Notes under the pieces: model-generated
Seen by the model: only the letters and a program-made list of their open reading frames with translations
What the model was told of the DNA's origin: nothing
Database searches by the model: none
From: Ignavibacteriota bacterium
GTDB lineage: Bacteria > Bacteroidota > Ignavibacteria > UBA10030
Length of the DNA: 34,269 nt
Direction: 5' to 3'
NCBI GenBank assembly: GCA_022616555.1
Contig: JAKEEG010000006.1
Span: 1-34,269 of the forward strand
Made by a program: the position numbers and the translations under genes
In this document: in pieces, positions 8,327 through 15,181 of the stretch
How the letters are laid out: each line of letters begins with the position of its first letter
How positions within the stretch are numbered: the stretch's first letter is position 1

Positions 8327-8358
8327 CCTCTTAGTGCCTTTGTGCCTTCGTGGTGAAA
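8327..8358. repeat. Octad-periodic intergenic string before the aminotransferase gene
   Basis: GTGCCT starts at 8334 and 8342 and GTGGTG at 8350, an exact 8-base period, in the gap between coaD and the aminotransferase. The GTG at 8350 is in frame with the aminotransferase and would create a false early start. From memory, similar strings occur between genes of many environmental genomes; this was not checked. Confidence 0.55.
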
Positions 8359-8370
8359 AGATTTTGCCCT

Positions 8371-9567
8371 ATGCTCAAACTCTCAAAAAAAGCCGCCGGA
8401 CTTGAAGCGTCACAAACTCTCGCTCTTTTCGCCCGTGCTAAAAAAATGAAAGCTGAAGGGCTGGACGTCGTTAGTCTCACAGCGGGGGAACCGGACTTCC
8501 CCACTCCCCAACCCGTAAAGGACGCCGGCATCAAAGCGATAAACGACAACTTCACAAAGTACACAGCGAATCCCGGCATTCCCGAATTGCTCAAAGCCAT
8601 TTCAGAGAAGCTGAGCCGCGAGAATAACGTGAACTTCCCGCCCAGCCAGATTCTCGTCTCGAACGGCGCAAAACATTCCGTCTACAACGCGCTTCAAGCT
8701 ATTTGCAACAAAGGTGACGAGGTGCTCATCCCCGCACCGTACTGGGTAAGCTATCCCGAAATGGCAAAACTGGCGGATGCAACGCCGGTCGTGATCAATT
8801 CGTCAATCAAAAATGATTTCAAGATCACTCCAGCGCAACTCAAGAAAGCCATCACAAAGAAAACTAAAGTGTTGATCCTCAACTCGCCCAGCAACCCAAC
8901 CGGCTCGGTGTACTCACGCGCTGAGCTTGAAGCGCTTGGCGAGGTTGTCCGCAAAACGGGAATCTATGTGATTTCGGATGAGATTTACGAGAAGGTGATG
9001 TTCGACGGCGAGACGCATTTCAGTATCGGCTCGATAGACGCGATACGCGATCAGGTAATTACGATTAACGGTGTGTCGAAAGCGTATTCCATGACCGGCT
9101 GGCGCATCGGCTACATGGCTGCACACAAGGACATTTACGCTGCGGCAGAGAAGCTACAGAGCCAGATGACCTCCAACGCCTCGTCTATCTCGCAACGAGC
9201 AGCTCACGCCGCGCTCACGGTGAATTTCAACAAAGAAATTGCCTATATGGTGAGCGAGTTCGATAAGCGCCGCCGCTACTTGATGGAGCAGTTCAAGTCA
9301 ATGAATGTCGAGTTCAACTACCCCAAAGGCGCGTTCTACCTGTTTGTCAACATGAAGCCGTTCTTCAATACCTCCGCAGACGGCGTGAAAATAAAAACAG
9401 CGGATGATCTGAGCGAGTATTTCCTCATGAAGCATCATTTGGCGATGGTCCCAGGCGGCGGCTTCGGCGCAAAAGACTTCGTTCGTATCTCCTACGCATG
9501 CTCAATGGCTGAGTTGGAGAAAGCAGTTGAGCGGCTGAGAAAAGGTTTTGGGTTGTTGAGGGATTAG
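8371..9567 (+). CDS. aspC: Class I pyridoxal-phosphate aminotransferase, aspartate aminotransferase type
   Basis: The enzyme moves amino groups between aspartate (or a related amino acid) and 2-oxoglutarate. With the ATG at 8371 the protein has 398 residues and starts MLKLSKKAAGLEASQTLAL, typical of the family. An in-frame GTG at 8350 lies inside the octad repeat and is rejected as start. Signatures are SLTAGEPDFPTP (35-46), NPTG at 175-178, DEIYEKV (203-209), the cofactor lysine K237 in NGVSKAYSMTGWRIGY, and the C-terminal arginine region DFVRISYA. It matches the bacterial Ib aspartate aminotransferase subgroup; substrate specificity (aspartate versus prephenate or others) cannot be settled from sequence alone. 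Confidence 0.92.
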   Translation: MLKLSKKAAGLEASQTLALFARAKKMKAEGLDVVSLTAGEPDFPTPQPVKDAGIKAINDNFTKYTANPGIPELLKAISEKLSRENNVNFPPSQILVSNGAKHSVYNALQAICNKGDEVLIPAPYWVSYPEMAKLADATPVVINSSIKNDFKITPAQLKKAITKKTKVLILNSPSNPTGSVYSRAELEALGEVVRKTGIYVISDEIYEKVMFDGETHFSIGSIDAIRDQVITINGVSKAYSMTGWRIGYMAAHKDIYAAAEKLQSQMTSNASSISQRAAHAALTVNFNKEIAYMVSEFDKRRRYLMEQFKSMNVEFNYPKGAFYLFVNMKPFFNTSADGVKIKTADDLSEYFLMKHHLAMVPGGGFGAKDFVRISYACSMAELEKAVERLRKGFGLLRD

Positions 9568-10559
9568 ATGGAAAGACTTAGTAAAGGCTTATATTACCTA
9601 GCAAACCCGGCTATTTTTTTGCACTGTTGCTTTTTTGCAGCTGTAACAATAGTACGGGACCGGCAGCTCGACCATGGACCTCAAAGAATCTCTGGTCTAT
9701 CTTTTTTGTTACGAACGACTATGGCGTAGTGGTTGGCACGGATGGAATGATTGGGCAGACTTACGATGGGGGAGCAACTTGGAGCGTGGCAGACTCGATA
9801 ACTCCAAACGACCTGCATTCAGTATATTCAGCTTCGCCTAATTTGGTTTGTGCAGTTGGAGAAGGCGGCACTGTTATAAGAAGTACGAACCAAGGTATGA
9901 CATGGCAAATACATTCCTTAACAGAGCAACCCCCACCTTGGCTTAACGAAGTTTCTCTTGCAAATGATTCTATCGGAATTGCAATGAGTAGTGGCGGGAC
10001 CGTCTTTAGAACTTCAAACGGCGGACTCGCATGGAACATTGTTTATACCCCTACTCCCGGCATAGAAAACTATTATGATGTTAAATTTATTAATGAAGAT
10101 ACTGCTGTTGCTGTTGGCGTTAACGGACACCTTCTCTTGACTTTTGATAGTGGCATTACTTGGTTAAGGTACGACTCACTCCCTTCCACATTCTTCCTAG
10201 GACTTTTCTTCGCTTCACCAACTATGGGCATAGCAGTTGGAGGCTATGGCAAAATTATAAAAACCACCGATGGTGGTATAACTTGGCAAGAAAAACCGTC
10301 CGGAGTTACTTTGGACCTTAGTGGTGTTTCATTTGCAGACACCCTACATGGGTTCGCTATTGGTCATGGAGGGACTACACTATTTACAAGTGATGGAGGC
10401 GAATCGTGGAATCCGATCACTTCGCCTACAGATCAATATTTGTTCTCTGTCTACGCGGTATCTCCAACACTAGCTTTTGCGTCGGGGTACCAAGGGACAC
10501 TGATCAAGATTATTGATGGTACCATTGCAATTGTTAAATCACCCAATGACGATTTTTGA
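9568..10559 (+). CDS. YCF48/BNR-repeat beta-propeller lipoprotein with apparent frameshift in the signal peptide
   Basis: An ATG at 9568 abuts the aminotransferase stop codon (TAGATG) behind a good GAGGGA site. It opens MERLSKGLYYLANPAIF, the first half of a signal peptide. The second half and the mature protein lie in another frame, from about 9621 (FFALLLFCSCNNSTGP). The switch falls at a run of seven T (9614-9620); one more T would join them into a lipoprotein signal with a Cys lipobox. The mature part (stop at 10559) has about six repeats of roughly 43 residues, each ending in a DGGxTW-like turn (TYDGGATW, TSNGGLAW, TTDGGITW, TSDGGESW). This is the YCF48-like propeller fold used in protein assembly or binding outside the cell. 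The coding region is visibly more A+T-rich than its neighbours, suggesting transfer or relaxed selection. Confidence 0.7.
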
Positions 10560-10581
10560 ACCATCCCCATTTCGAATTTGT

Positions 10582-10609
10582 TTAGCATTTAGATATTAGA
10601 GTTTAGGAT
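10582..10609. repeat. TTAG heptad-periodic intergenic string
   Basis: TTAG starts at 10582, 10589, 10596 and 10603, an exact 7-base period with three variable bases after each. It fills most of the 60-base gap before the zinc-ribbon gene, directly ahead of its start codon. Confidence 0.55.
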
Positions 10610-10619
10610 TTGACCGTAT

Positions 10620-10934
10620 ATGCCAACTTACGATTACCGCTGCACAGAATGCGGACACGAGTTTGAAGAGTTTCAATCCATGTCCGCAGAGACGCTCAAG
10701 ACCTGTCCCAACTGCGGCAAGGATACGCTGAAACGCGCCATGGGTACCGGCGCGGGAACGATCTTTAAGGGTGGCGGCTTTTACCAAACGGACTATAAGA
10801 ACACCGGCGGAGAGAAAAAAGCTGGTAAGACAACATCAGACAAGAAAACCGAAACCAAACCCGATAAACCCACTGAAACAAAAAAGTCGGAGACGAACTC
10901 CGACTCCAAGTCTACAAAAAGCGATACGAAGTAA
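10620..10934 (+). CDS. FmdB-family zinc-ribbon protein
   Basis: The 104-residue protein starts MPTYDYRCTECGHEFE and carries a CxxC (Cys8, Cys11) and CPNC (Cys29, Cys32) zinc ribbon, then the conserved GGGFYQTDYK motif near residue 52-61, all marks of the FmdB/CxxC small zinc-ribbon family. The role of the family is poorly defined; FmdB was named as a regulator of formamidase genes. The C-terminal 40 residues are almost only Lys, Thr, Ser, Asp, Glu and Pro and are probably disordered. The gene ends 4 bases before the end of doxX on the other strand, so the two are convergent. Confidence 0.85.
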   Translation: MPTYDYRCTECGHEFEEFQSMSAETLKTCPNCGKDTLKRAMGTGAGTIFKGGGFYQTDYKNTGGEKKAGKTTSDKKTETKPDKPTETKKSETNSDSKSTKSDTK

Positions 10935-10938
10935 ACTC

Positions 10939-11379
10939 CTATTGCAGCAGCAATTGGTCCATTGAATACTTTCCCCCGCCTGTCATCAAAAGCGCAAGAC
11001 ACAGTCCAATCACAAGCAGGTGGAATTCAAACCCTTCGCCCTGCTGCGCTCCCATCCAGTTCATAAAGAATCCGTTTTGCAGGTGAGAGGTAATAACGAT
11101 GCCAGCCATCAAGCCAATGAATGCCACCGCCCACACCCGTGTCGCGAATCCCGTCACAAGCAGAACCGCACCGATCGATTCAATAACAACCACGGCGAAT
11201 GCCACAATCCAAGGGAGTTGCATGCTCTGCGTGAAAAAGCCCATCGTGCCCGAAAACCCATGACCGCCAAACCAGCCGAAGAGCTTTTGCGCTCCGTGCG
11301 GGAACATGACTAGCCCTACTGTCAAGCGCAAGAGCAAACCGGTCCAATCGTCGCCTGTCGAAAAAAGAAGATGTTTCAT
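10939..11379 (-). CDS. DoxX-family membrane protein
   Basis: The 146-residue protein has four hydrophobic segments (about 12-30, 50-72, 76-95 and 112-133), the DoxX size and layout. The first segment carries LLLRLTVGLVMFPHGAQKLFGWFGG, the strongest family signature. DoxX proteins are linked to redox or sulfur chemistry at the membrane, with varied specific roles. A clear GGAGG precedes the ATG. The gene lies directly downstream of a Crp/Fnr-type regulator on the same strand, with an FNR-style palindrome between them, so regulation by that protein is likely. Confidence 0.88.
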   Translation of the reverse strand: MKHLLFSTGDDWTGLLLRLTVGLVMFPHGAQKLFGWFGGHGFSGTMGFFTQSMQLPWIVAFAVVVIESIGAVLLVTGFATRVWAVAFIGLMAGIVITSHLQNGFFMNWMGAQQGEGFEFHLLVIGLCLALLMTGGGKYSMDQLLLQ

Positions 11380-11421
11380 AATGCCTCCGATCTTTGGTAA
11401 AAAAGAAGAAAACGTTTTTTA

Positions 11422-11448
11422 CAAAGATACGAAGGTGGCAGTGGGCAA
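11422..11448 (-). promoter_or_regulatory. Possible doxX promoter of Bacteroidota type
   Basis: On the minus strand TATCTTTG (11429-11422) matches the Bacteroidota -7 element TAnnTTTG exactly. A TTG (11448-11446) lies 16 bases upstream, slightly closer than usual. A rival sigma70-like reading is TTGACC (11488-11483) with TAATAT (11464-11459) at 18-base spacing; in that case the palindrome at 11474-11489 would cover the -35 element. Confidence 0.35.
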
Positions 11449-11473
11449 CGAATAATCTATATTAAAAAACACT

Positions 11474-11489
11474 ATTGACCTAGGTCAAT
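11474..11489. promoter_or_regulatory. Perfect 16-bp palindrome, FNR/CRP-style operator candidate
   Basis: ATTGACCTAGGTCAAT is fully self-complementary and contains TTGAC-N4-GTCAA, the geometry of Crp/Fnr-family sites (FNR: TTGAT-N4-ATCAA). It overlaps the stop codon of the Crp/Fnr-type gene and lies about 95 bases upstream of the doxX start. Its centre is about 62-65 bases above the start expected from the TATCTTTG element. Confidence 0.5.
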
Positions 11490-12093
11490 TTTTTTTGCGC
11501 CGATTGACAGTCAGTTCGCTGCGCATGCGGCTTAAAAATTCCGGCGTCATGCCCAAATAGGATGCGATGTGCTTCTGGGGAATGCGTTGAACGAGCTTGG
11601 GGTAACGGGTCACAAAATCGAGATAGCGCTGTTCTGCAGTTTGCGCAATGATGCCGAGAATACGGCGCTGGTGCGCCACAAAGGCGTTCTGCAGAAGCAT
11701 CCGGAAGAACCGGTCGAACGTGGGAACCCTTGCGTAAAGCTCCTCCTGGGCTCCCTTCTCTAGTTGCAACACTTCGGAATCTTCCAGCGCGTCGATTGCC
11801 AACGTTGCAGGCTCGCCAGTAATGAAACTTGCCATGTCGCCGATCCACCAATCTTCTATCGCAAACTGCAACACATGCTCGAACCCCTCGTTATCAACCA
11901 CGTACGCTCTCAAACATCCGCTGAGCACGTATGATTCGTAGTGGCTAACGTCGCCTTCTTGCAGAAGATATTGCCTACGGCGGATCCGACGAACAGTAAA
12001 GAGAGACCGAAGGACTTCCGCTTCTTCTACTGTCAACGCGATGTGGCGGGAGATGTGTCGCCTGAGTATATCGAACTTTTCAGCGCTAACCAT
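11485..12093 (-). CDS. Crp/Fnr-family transcriptional regulator
   Basis: The 202-residue protein has an N-terminal cyclic-nucleotide-binding-type beta barrel (about 15-120), a long dimerisation helix (about 125-155), and a C-terminal winged helix (about 160-197) with the helix-turn-helix IPQKHIASYLGMTPEFLSRM, the form common in Bacteroidota regulators. Only one Cys (Cys60) is present, so it cannot hold an FNR-type iron-sulfur cluster, and the canonical cAMP-binding GELAL/R signature is not seen. The effector is unknown. The next gene on the same strand is doxX, with a palindromic candidate site between them; this is its most probable target. No promoter was recognised upstream. Confidence 0.88.
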   Translation of the reverse strand: MVSAEKFDILRRHISRHIALTVEEAEVLRSLFTVRRIRRRQYLLQEGDVSHYESYVLSGCLRAYVVDNEGFEHVLQFAIEDWWIGDMASFITGEPATLAIDALEDSEVLQLEKGAQEELYARVPTFDRFFRMLLQNAFVAHQRRILGIIAQTAEQRYLDFVTRYPKLVQRIPQKHIASYLGMTPEFLSRMRSELTVNRRKKN

Positions 12094-12123
12094 TTGTATC
12101 GTTGGCTACTGTCTTCATAAATA

Positions 12124-12141
12124 CGCAGTCTGAAGCCTGCG
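12124..12141. repeat. Short palindromic repeat CGCAG/CTGCG
   Basis: CGCAG (12124-12128) and CTGCG (12137-12141) surround an 8-base centre that continues the stem after one mismatch. It lies in the 95-base gap between the regulator gene and tyrA. Its shape resembles intergenic palindromes known to me from other environmental genomes. Confidence 0.5.
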
Positions 12142-12163
12142 ACTACCCTCACTCCATTAACTC

Positions 12164-12191
12164 CAATCTACAATCTTCAATCTACAGCCTA
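12164..12191. repeat. CAATCT heptad-periodic string at the 3' end of tyrA
   Basis: CAATCTA, CAATCTT and CAATCTA start at 12164, 12171 and 12178, and CAG continues at 12185: an exact 7-base period. The heptamer CAATCTA also occurs, on the opposite strand, in the string beside uvrB (438-469). It runs into the last bases of tyrA. Confidence 0.6.
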
Positions 12192-13283
12192 AGACTCCAC
12201 CTCAAACCCTTTGCCTCGCAAAATCTTCGCCGCGCGTTTGGAGACTTCGGGCGAATCAAACGACAACCGAAACGTCCCCCCGCTCCCCTCGCGTATCTTC
12301 AACAGCTCCATATCTTTGATATTGATCTTCGCTTTGGCGAGCGAGCCAGTCATTGTTGCCAGTACGCCGGGCTTATCCTGCACATAAACGTACACATCGC
12401 TCAATGTGTGTAGGAAACCTTTCATATTGCGCGGAATAGCATTCCTCAGCTTGCGCGCAGAGGCAAAATTCGTGCGCAATGCAGAGCGCGGCTTGCCGAT
12501 TGCAGAACGGTATGCCTTCAGCTCCTTTGTCAGTAATTCCAACGCACGGAGGATTTCGGTACGATTCAATTTTAGTATGTCATCCCACACGTCATAGCGG
12601 CTCCCCGCAATGCGGGTGAGATCGCGGAAACCACCAGCAGCGAGCTGTAAATGCTTCCGCGCCTGCTTGTGCCGTTTGCCGGCGACGTTCATCAGTGCCA
12701 CAGCGGTAAGCTGAGGCAAGTGGCTGACCGCTGCGGCGACGGTATCGTGCGTTCGGGCATCCAACTTGAGCACTCTCGCCCCAAGCACATGTAGGAAATC
12801 GCTGAGTCGTTTGATTTGTGTGTTCGGAGTTTTTCGAAGTGGCGTGAACACATACACGGCGTTTTCAAACAGCAAAGGATGCGCAGCTTCAATCCCTGAC
12901 AACTCTATCCCCGCCATCGGGTGCCCCCCGATGAAATTGCCGTGTGGAAACAGCTTGTTTGCAGAATCGACAATTGCTGATTTTACGCTTCCAACGTCGG
13001 TTACAAGCGCGTGTGAAGAAACGTAACGTGCAACAGTCGGAAGCAGAGAAAGAATTTTCGTAGTTGGACTAGCGAGGATAACGAGGTCTGCAGTTTCCAC
13101 CGCGCTGGCAATACTAGAAGCCGCAACATCGATGGCTCCGCGTGTGCGAGCTTTGCGAAGCACTTCGGGTTTATCCCAACCGGAAATCATCACTCCCTTC
13201 ATCCCCCGCTTGATGGCTAACCCAAGCGAGCCGCCGATGAGTCCAACGCCGATAATGGCAATGTGCGTGAAGGGATTCTTCAT
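12189..13283 (-). CDS. tyrA: Prephenate dehydrogenase with C-terminal ACT domain
   Basis: TyrA oxidises prephenate to 4-hydroxyphenylpyruvate on the way to tyrosine. With the ATG at 13283 the protein has 364 residues. The NAD-binding GVGLIGGSLG loop sits at 12-21, the HPMAGIELSG active-site stretch near 125, and HDTVAAAVSHLPQL near 190. An ACT-type domain (about 290-364, VYVQDKPGVLATMTGSLAKAKINI) probably binds tyrosine for feedback control. A TTG at 13316 would lengthen it by 11 residues but overlaps the preceding gene, so the ATG is preferred. It is 13 bases downstream of the DAHP synthase gene, forming a first-and-late-step pair of aromatic synthesis. Confidence 0.92.
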   Translation of the reverse strand: MKNPFTHIAIIGVGLIGGSLGLAIKRGMKGVMISGWDKPEVLRKARTRGAIDVAASSIASAVETADLVILASPTTKILSLLPTVARYVSSHALVTDVGSVKSAIVDSANKLFPHGNFIGGHPMAGIELSGIEAAHPLLFENAVYVFTPLRKTPNTQIKRLSDFLHVLGARVLKLDARTHDTVAAAVSHLPQLTAVALMNVAGKRHKQARKHLQLAAGGFRDLTRIAGSRYDVWDDILKLNRTEILRALELLTKELKAYRSAIGKPRSALRTNFASARKLRNAIPRNMKGFLHTLSDVYVYVQDKPGVLATMTGSLAKAKINIKDMELLKIREGSGGTFRLSFDSPEVSKRAAKILRGKGFEVES

Positions 13284-13296
13284 CACCGTAATGGCG

Positions 13297-14313
13297 TTAT
13301 GCCAACGTACGCCCAATCGCCTCTGCGATGATTTTGATTTCCTTCATCATCTGGTCGAATTGATTCGGGTAGAGTGATTGCGCGCCGTCCGATTTCGCGT
13401 GGTCGGGGTCGTTATGCACTTCCACCATAATGCCGTCAGCGCCCGCGGCAACGCACGCCCGCGCCATGGGTATAACCTTATCGCGAATGCCAATGCCATG
13501 TGACGGGTCGGCAACGATAGGCAAGTGGCTCTTTTTCTTCACAACTGGAATCGCACCGATATCCAGCGTGTTACGCGTTGCCGTCTCAAATGTGCGTATA
13601 CCCCTCTCGCACAGGATCACATTATGGTTTCCGCCGGAGAGGATATACTCCGCTGACATTAGCCACTCTTCAATCGTGGCGGCCAATCCGCGCTTGAGCA
13701 TTACCGGTTTGGAGGCTTTGCCGAGTTCTTTCAGGAAAGTAAAATTCTGCATGTTCCGCGCGCCCACCTGCAGCACGTCCGTATATTTTTCAACAATGGC
13801 AATCTGGCTGCGGTCCATCACTTCCGTGATAACGCTCAGTTTGTATTCATCAGCCGCAGCGCGCAGAAGCTTCAGACCTTCTTCTCCTAACCCTTGGAAT
13901 GAGTACGGCGAGGTGCGCGGCTTGAACGCCCCGCCACGAAGCACCTTCGCTCCGGATTGAGCGACAGCTTGTGCGACCGTGAAAATCTGTTTCTCGTTTT
14001 CAACAGAGCACGGCCCCGCTATGATCACAACCGGGTCGCCGCCAATCTTGACCGTACCGAGGTCTATGACCGTGCCCTCGGTCTTGAAGCCTCTGCTCGC
14101 AAGCTTATACGGCTCGGTTATGCGGATGACTTCCGCCACACCCGGCAGCAGCTCAATTTGGCGGTGGTCAAAGTCCGGCCTGACACCGATCGCGCCTAGT
14201 ACGGTTTGCTGTACGCCCGTCGAGCGGTGCACGTCGAACCCGTGCTCGTGCAGGACTTTAATAATGTGTTCGATTTCTTTTTCTGTAGCCCCAGGAACCG
14301 TTACGACAACCAT
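13297..14313 (-). CDS. aroF: 3-deoxy-7-phosphoheptulonate (DAHP) synthase, AroF/type I-beta
   Basis: The enzyme condenses phosphoenolpyruvate with erythrose 4-phosphate, the first step of the shikimate pathway. The 338-residue protein has an N-terminal ferredoxin-like regulatory domain (about 1-70) and a TIM-barrel (about 85-338). GPCSVE sits at 100-105, followed by VLRGGAFKPRTSPYSFQGLG, LQVGARNMQNF, PVMLKRG, and PIVADPSHGIG with the metal-binding His, then EVHNDPDHAKSDGAQSL. This is the Thermotoga/Bacillus-type arrangement with N-terminal allosteric domain. The gene is followed by tyrA at 13 bases and preceded by lptB at about 40 bases, where a heptad-periodic string lies. Confidence 0.95.
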   Translation of the reverse strand: MVVVTVPGATEKEIEHIIKVLHEHGFDVHRSTGVQQTVLGAIGVRPDFDHRQIELLPGVAEVIRITEPYKLASRGFKTEGTVIDLGTVKIGGDPVVIIAGPCSVENEKQIFTVAQAVAQSGAKVLRGGAFKPRTSPYSFQGLGEEGLKLLRAAADEYKLSVITEVMDRSQIAIVEKYTDVLQVGARNMQNFTFLKELGKASKPVMLKRGLAATIEEWLMSAEYILSGGNHNVILCERGIRTFETATRNTLDIGAIPVVKKKSHLPIVADPSHGIGIRDKVIPMARACVAAGADGIMVEVHNDPDHAKSDGAQSLYPNQFDQMMKEIKIIAEAIGRTLA

Positions 14314-14330
14314 AAATTGTAATTCGTCTT

Positions 14331-14358
14331 AATTGTGAGTGATGAGTTATAAATAATT
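14331..14358. repeat. Heptad-periodic string between lptB and aroF
   Basis: AATTGTG, AGTGATG, AGTTATA and AATAATT start at 14331, 14338, 14345 and 14352, again a 7-base period with a common A-(A/G)-T beginning. It fills the short gap and touches the lptB stop codon. Confidence 0.45.
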
Positions 14359-15181
14359 ATTCGTACCTATCAAGTTTAAATTTCTCGCCAAGGTACAACT
14401 TGCGCGCTTCCGCGTCGTTCGCAAGGAATGACGCTGTGCCTGATTTCAGAATTTTCCCTTCAAATAACAAGTACGAGCGGTCGGTAATCGAGAGCGTCTC
14501 GTGTACGTTATGGTCGGTGATTAACACACCGATATTGTTCTTTTTTAATTGGCTGACGATCCGCATAATGTCTTCGACAGCAATCGGGTCGATACCTGCA
14601 AACGGCTCATCGAGTAGAATAAATTTCGGGTCGAGTGCCAACGCCCGCGCGATCTCCGTGCGGCGGCGCTCCCCTCCCGAAAGCATAAAGCCTTTGCTGT
14701 TGACAAGATTTGTGAGGCGAAAATCTTCCAATAGCCTGTCGCATTTTTCCGCTTGCGCCTTACCCGGCAAGTCGCTGAGCTCAAGCACCGCCATGATATT
14801 CTCGCGCACAGACAGTCGACGAAATACCGAAGCCTCCTGCGGGAGATAGCCAACACCGAGCCGCGCGCGTTTGTACATCGGTATCGTCGTAATGTTCGTC
14901 GAGTCGAAGTACACACTGCCGCCTTCCGGCCTCACCATCCCGACAATCATATAGAACGTCGTTGTCTTGCCGGCGCCGTTGGGGCCGAGTAAACCGACAA
15001 TTTCTCCCTGATTGACATCCACACTGACGGAATTGACAACCGTACGCTTCTTGTAACGCTTCACCAAGCCCTCGGCGCGGAGGCTGCTCCCCATCAACGC
15101 CGGCTGTTCTTCAACCGCCTTTGGTGCAGCTTTCGAAGCCCGGGGACGAGTTTTTGGCTTATGATTTTTTCGATTCTTCAT
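14357..15181 (-). CDS. lptB: LPS export ABC transporter ATP-binding protein LptB
   Basis: LptB powers extraction of lipopolysaccharide from the inner membrane through LptFG. The protein has 274 residues: Walker A GPNGAGKT at 66-73, signature LSGGERRR near 168, Walker B ILLDEPFAGIDP near 188-199 and the switch His at 223. The first 29 residues are a Lys/Arg-rich tail absent from typical LptB (about 240). A second Met at 30 would give the usual length, but the ATG at 15181 overlaps the lptA stop (ATGA), which supports the long form by translational coupling. The permease genes lptF and lptG are not in the window. Confidence 0.93.
   Translation of the reverse strand: MKNRKNHKPKTRPRASKAAPKAVEEQPALMGSSLRAEGLVKRYKKRTVVNSVSVDVNQGEIVGLLGPNGAGKTTTFYMIVGMVRPEGGSVYFDSTNITTIPMYKRARLGVGYLPQEASVFRRLSVRENIMAVLELSDLPGKAQAEKCDRLLEDFRLTNLVNSKGFMLSGGERRRTEIARALALDPKFILLDEPFAGIDPIAVEDIMRIVSQLKKNNIGVLITDHNVHETLSITDRSYLLFEGKILKSGTASFLANDAEARKLYLGEKFKLDRYE

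Noticed and set aside
8350-8370. Early GTG start for the aminotransferase
   Set aside because: It lies in the octad-periodic string, and the added residues do not fit the family.
9627-9629. TTG at 9627 as the true start of the YCF48-type protein
   Set aside because: It would leave only four residues before the putative lipidated cysteine and no signal peptide; the ATG at 9568 with a frame change explains the sequence better, though it is not excluded.
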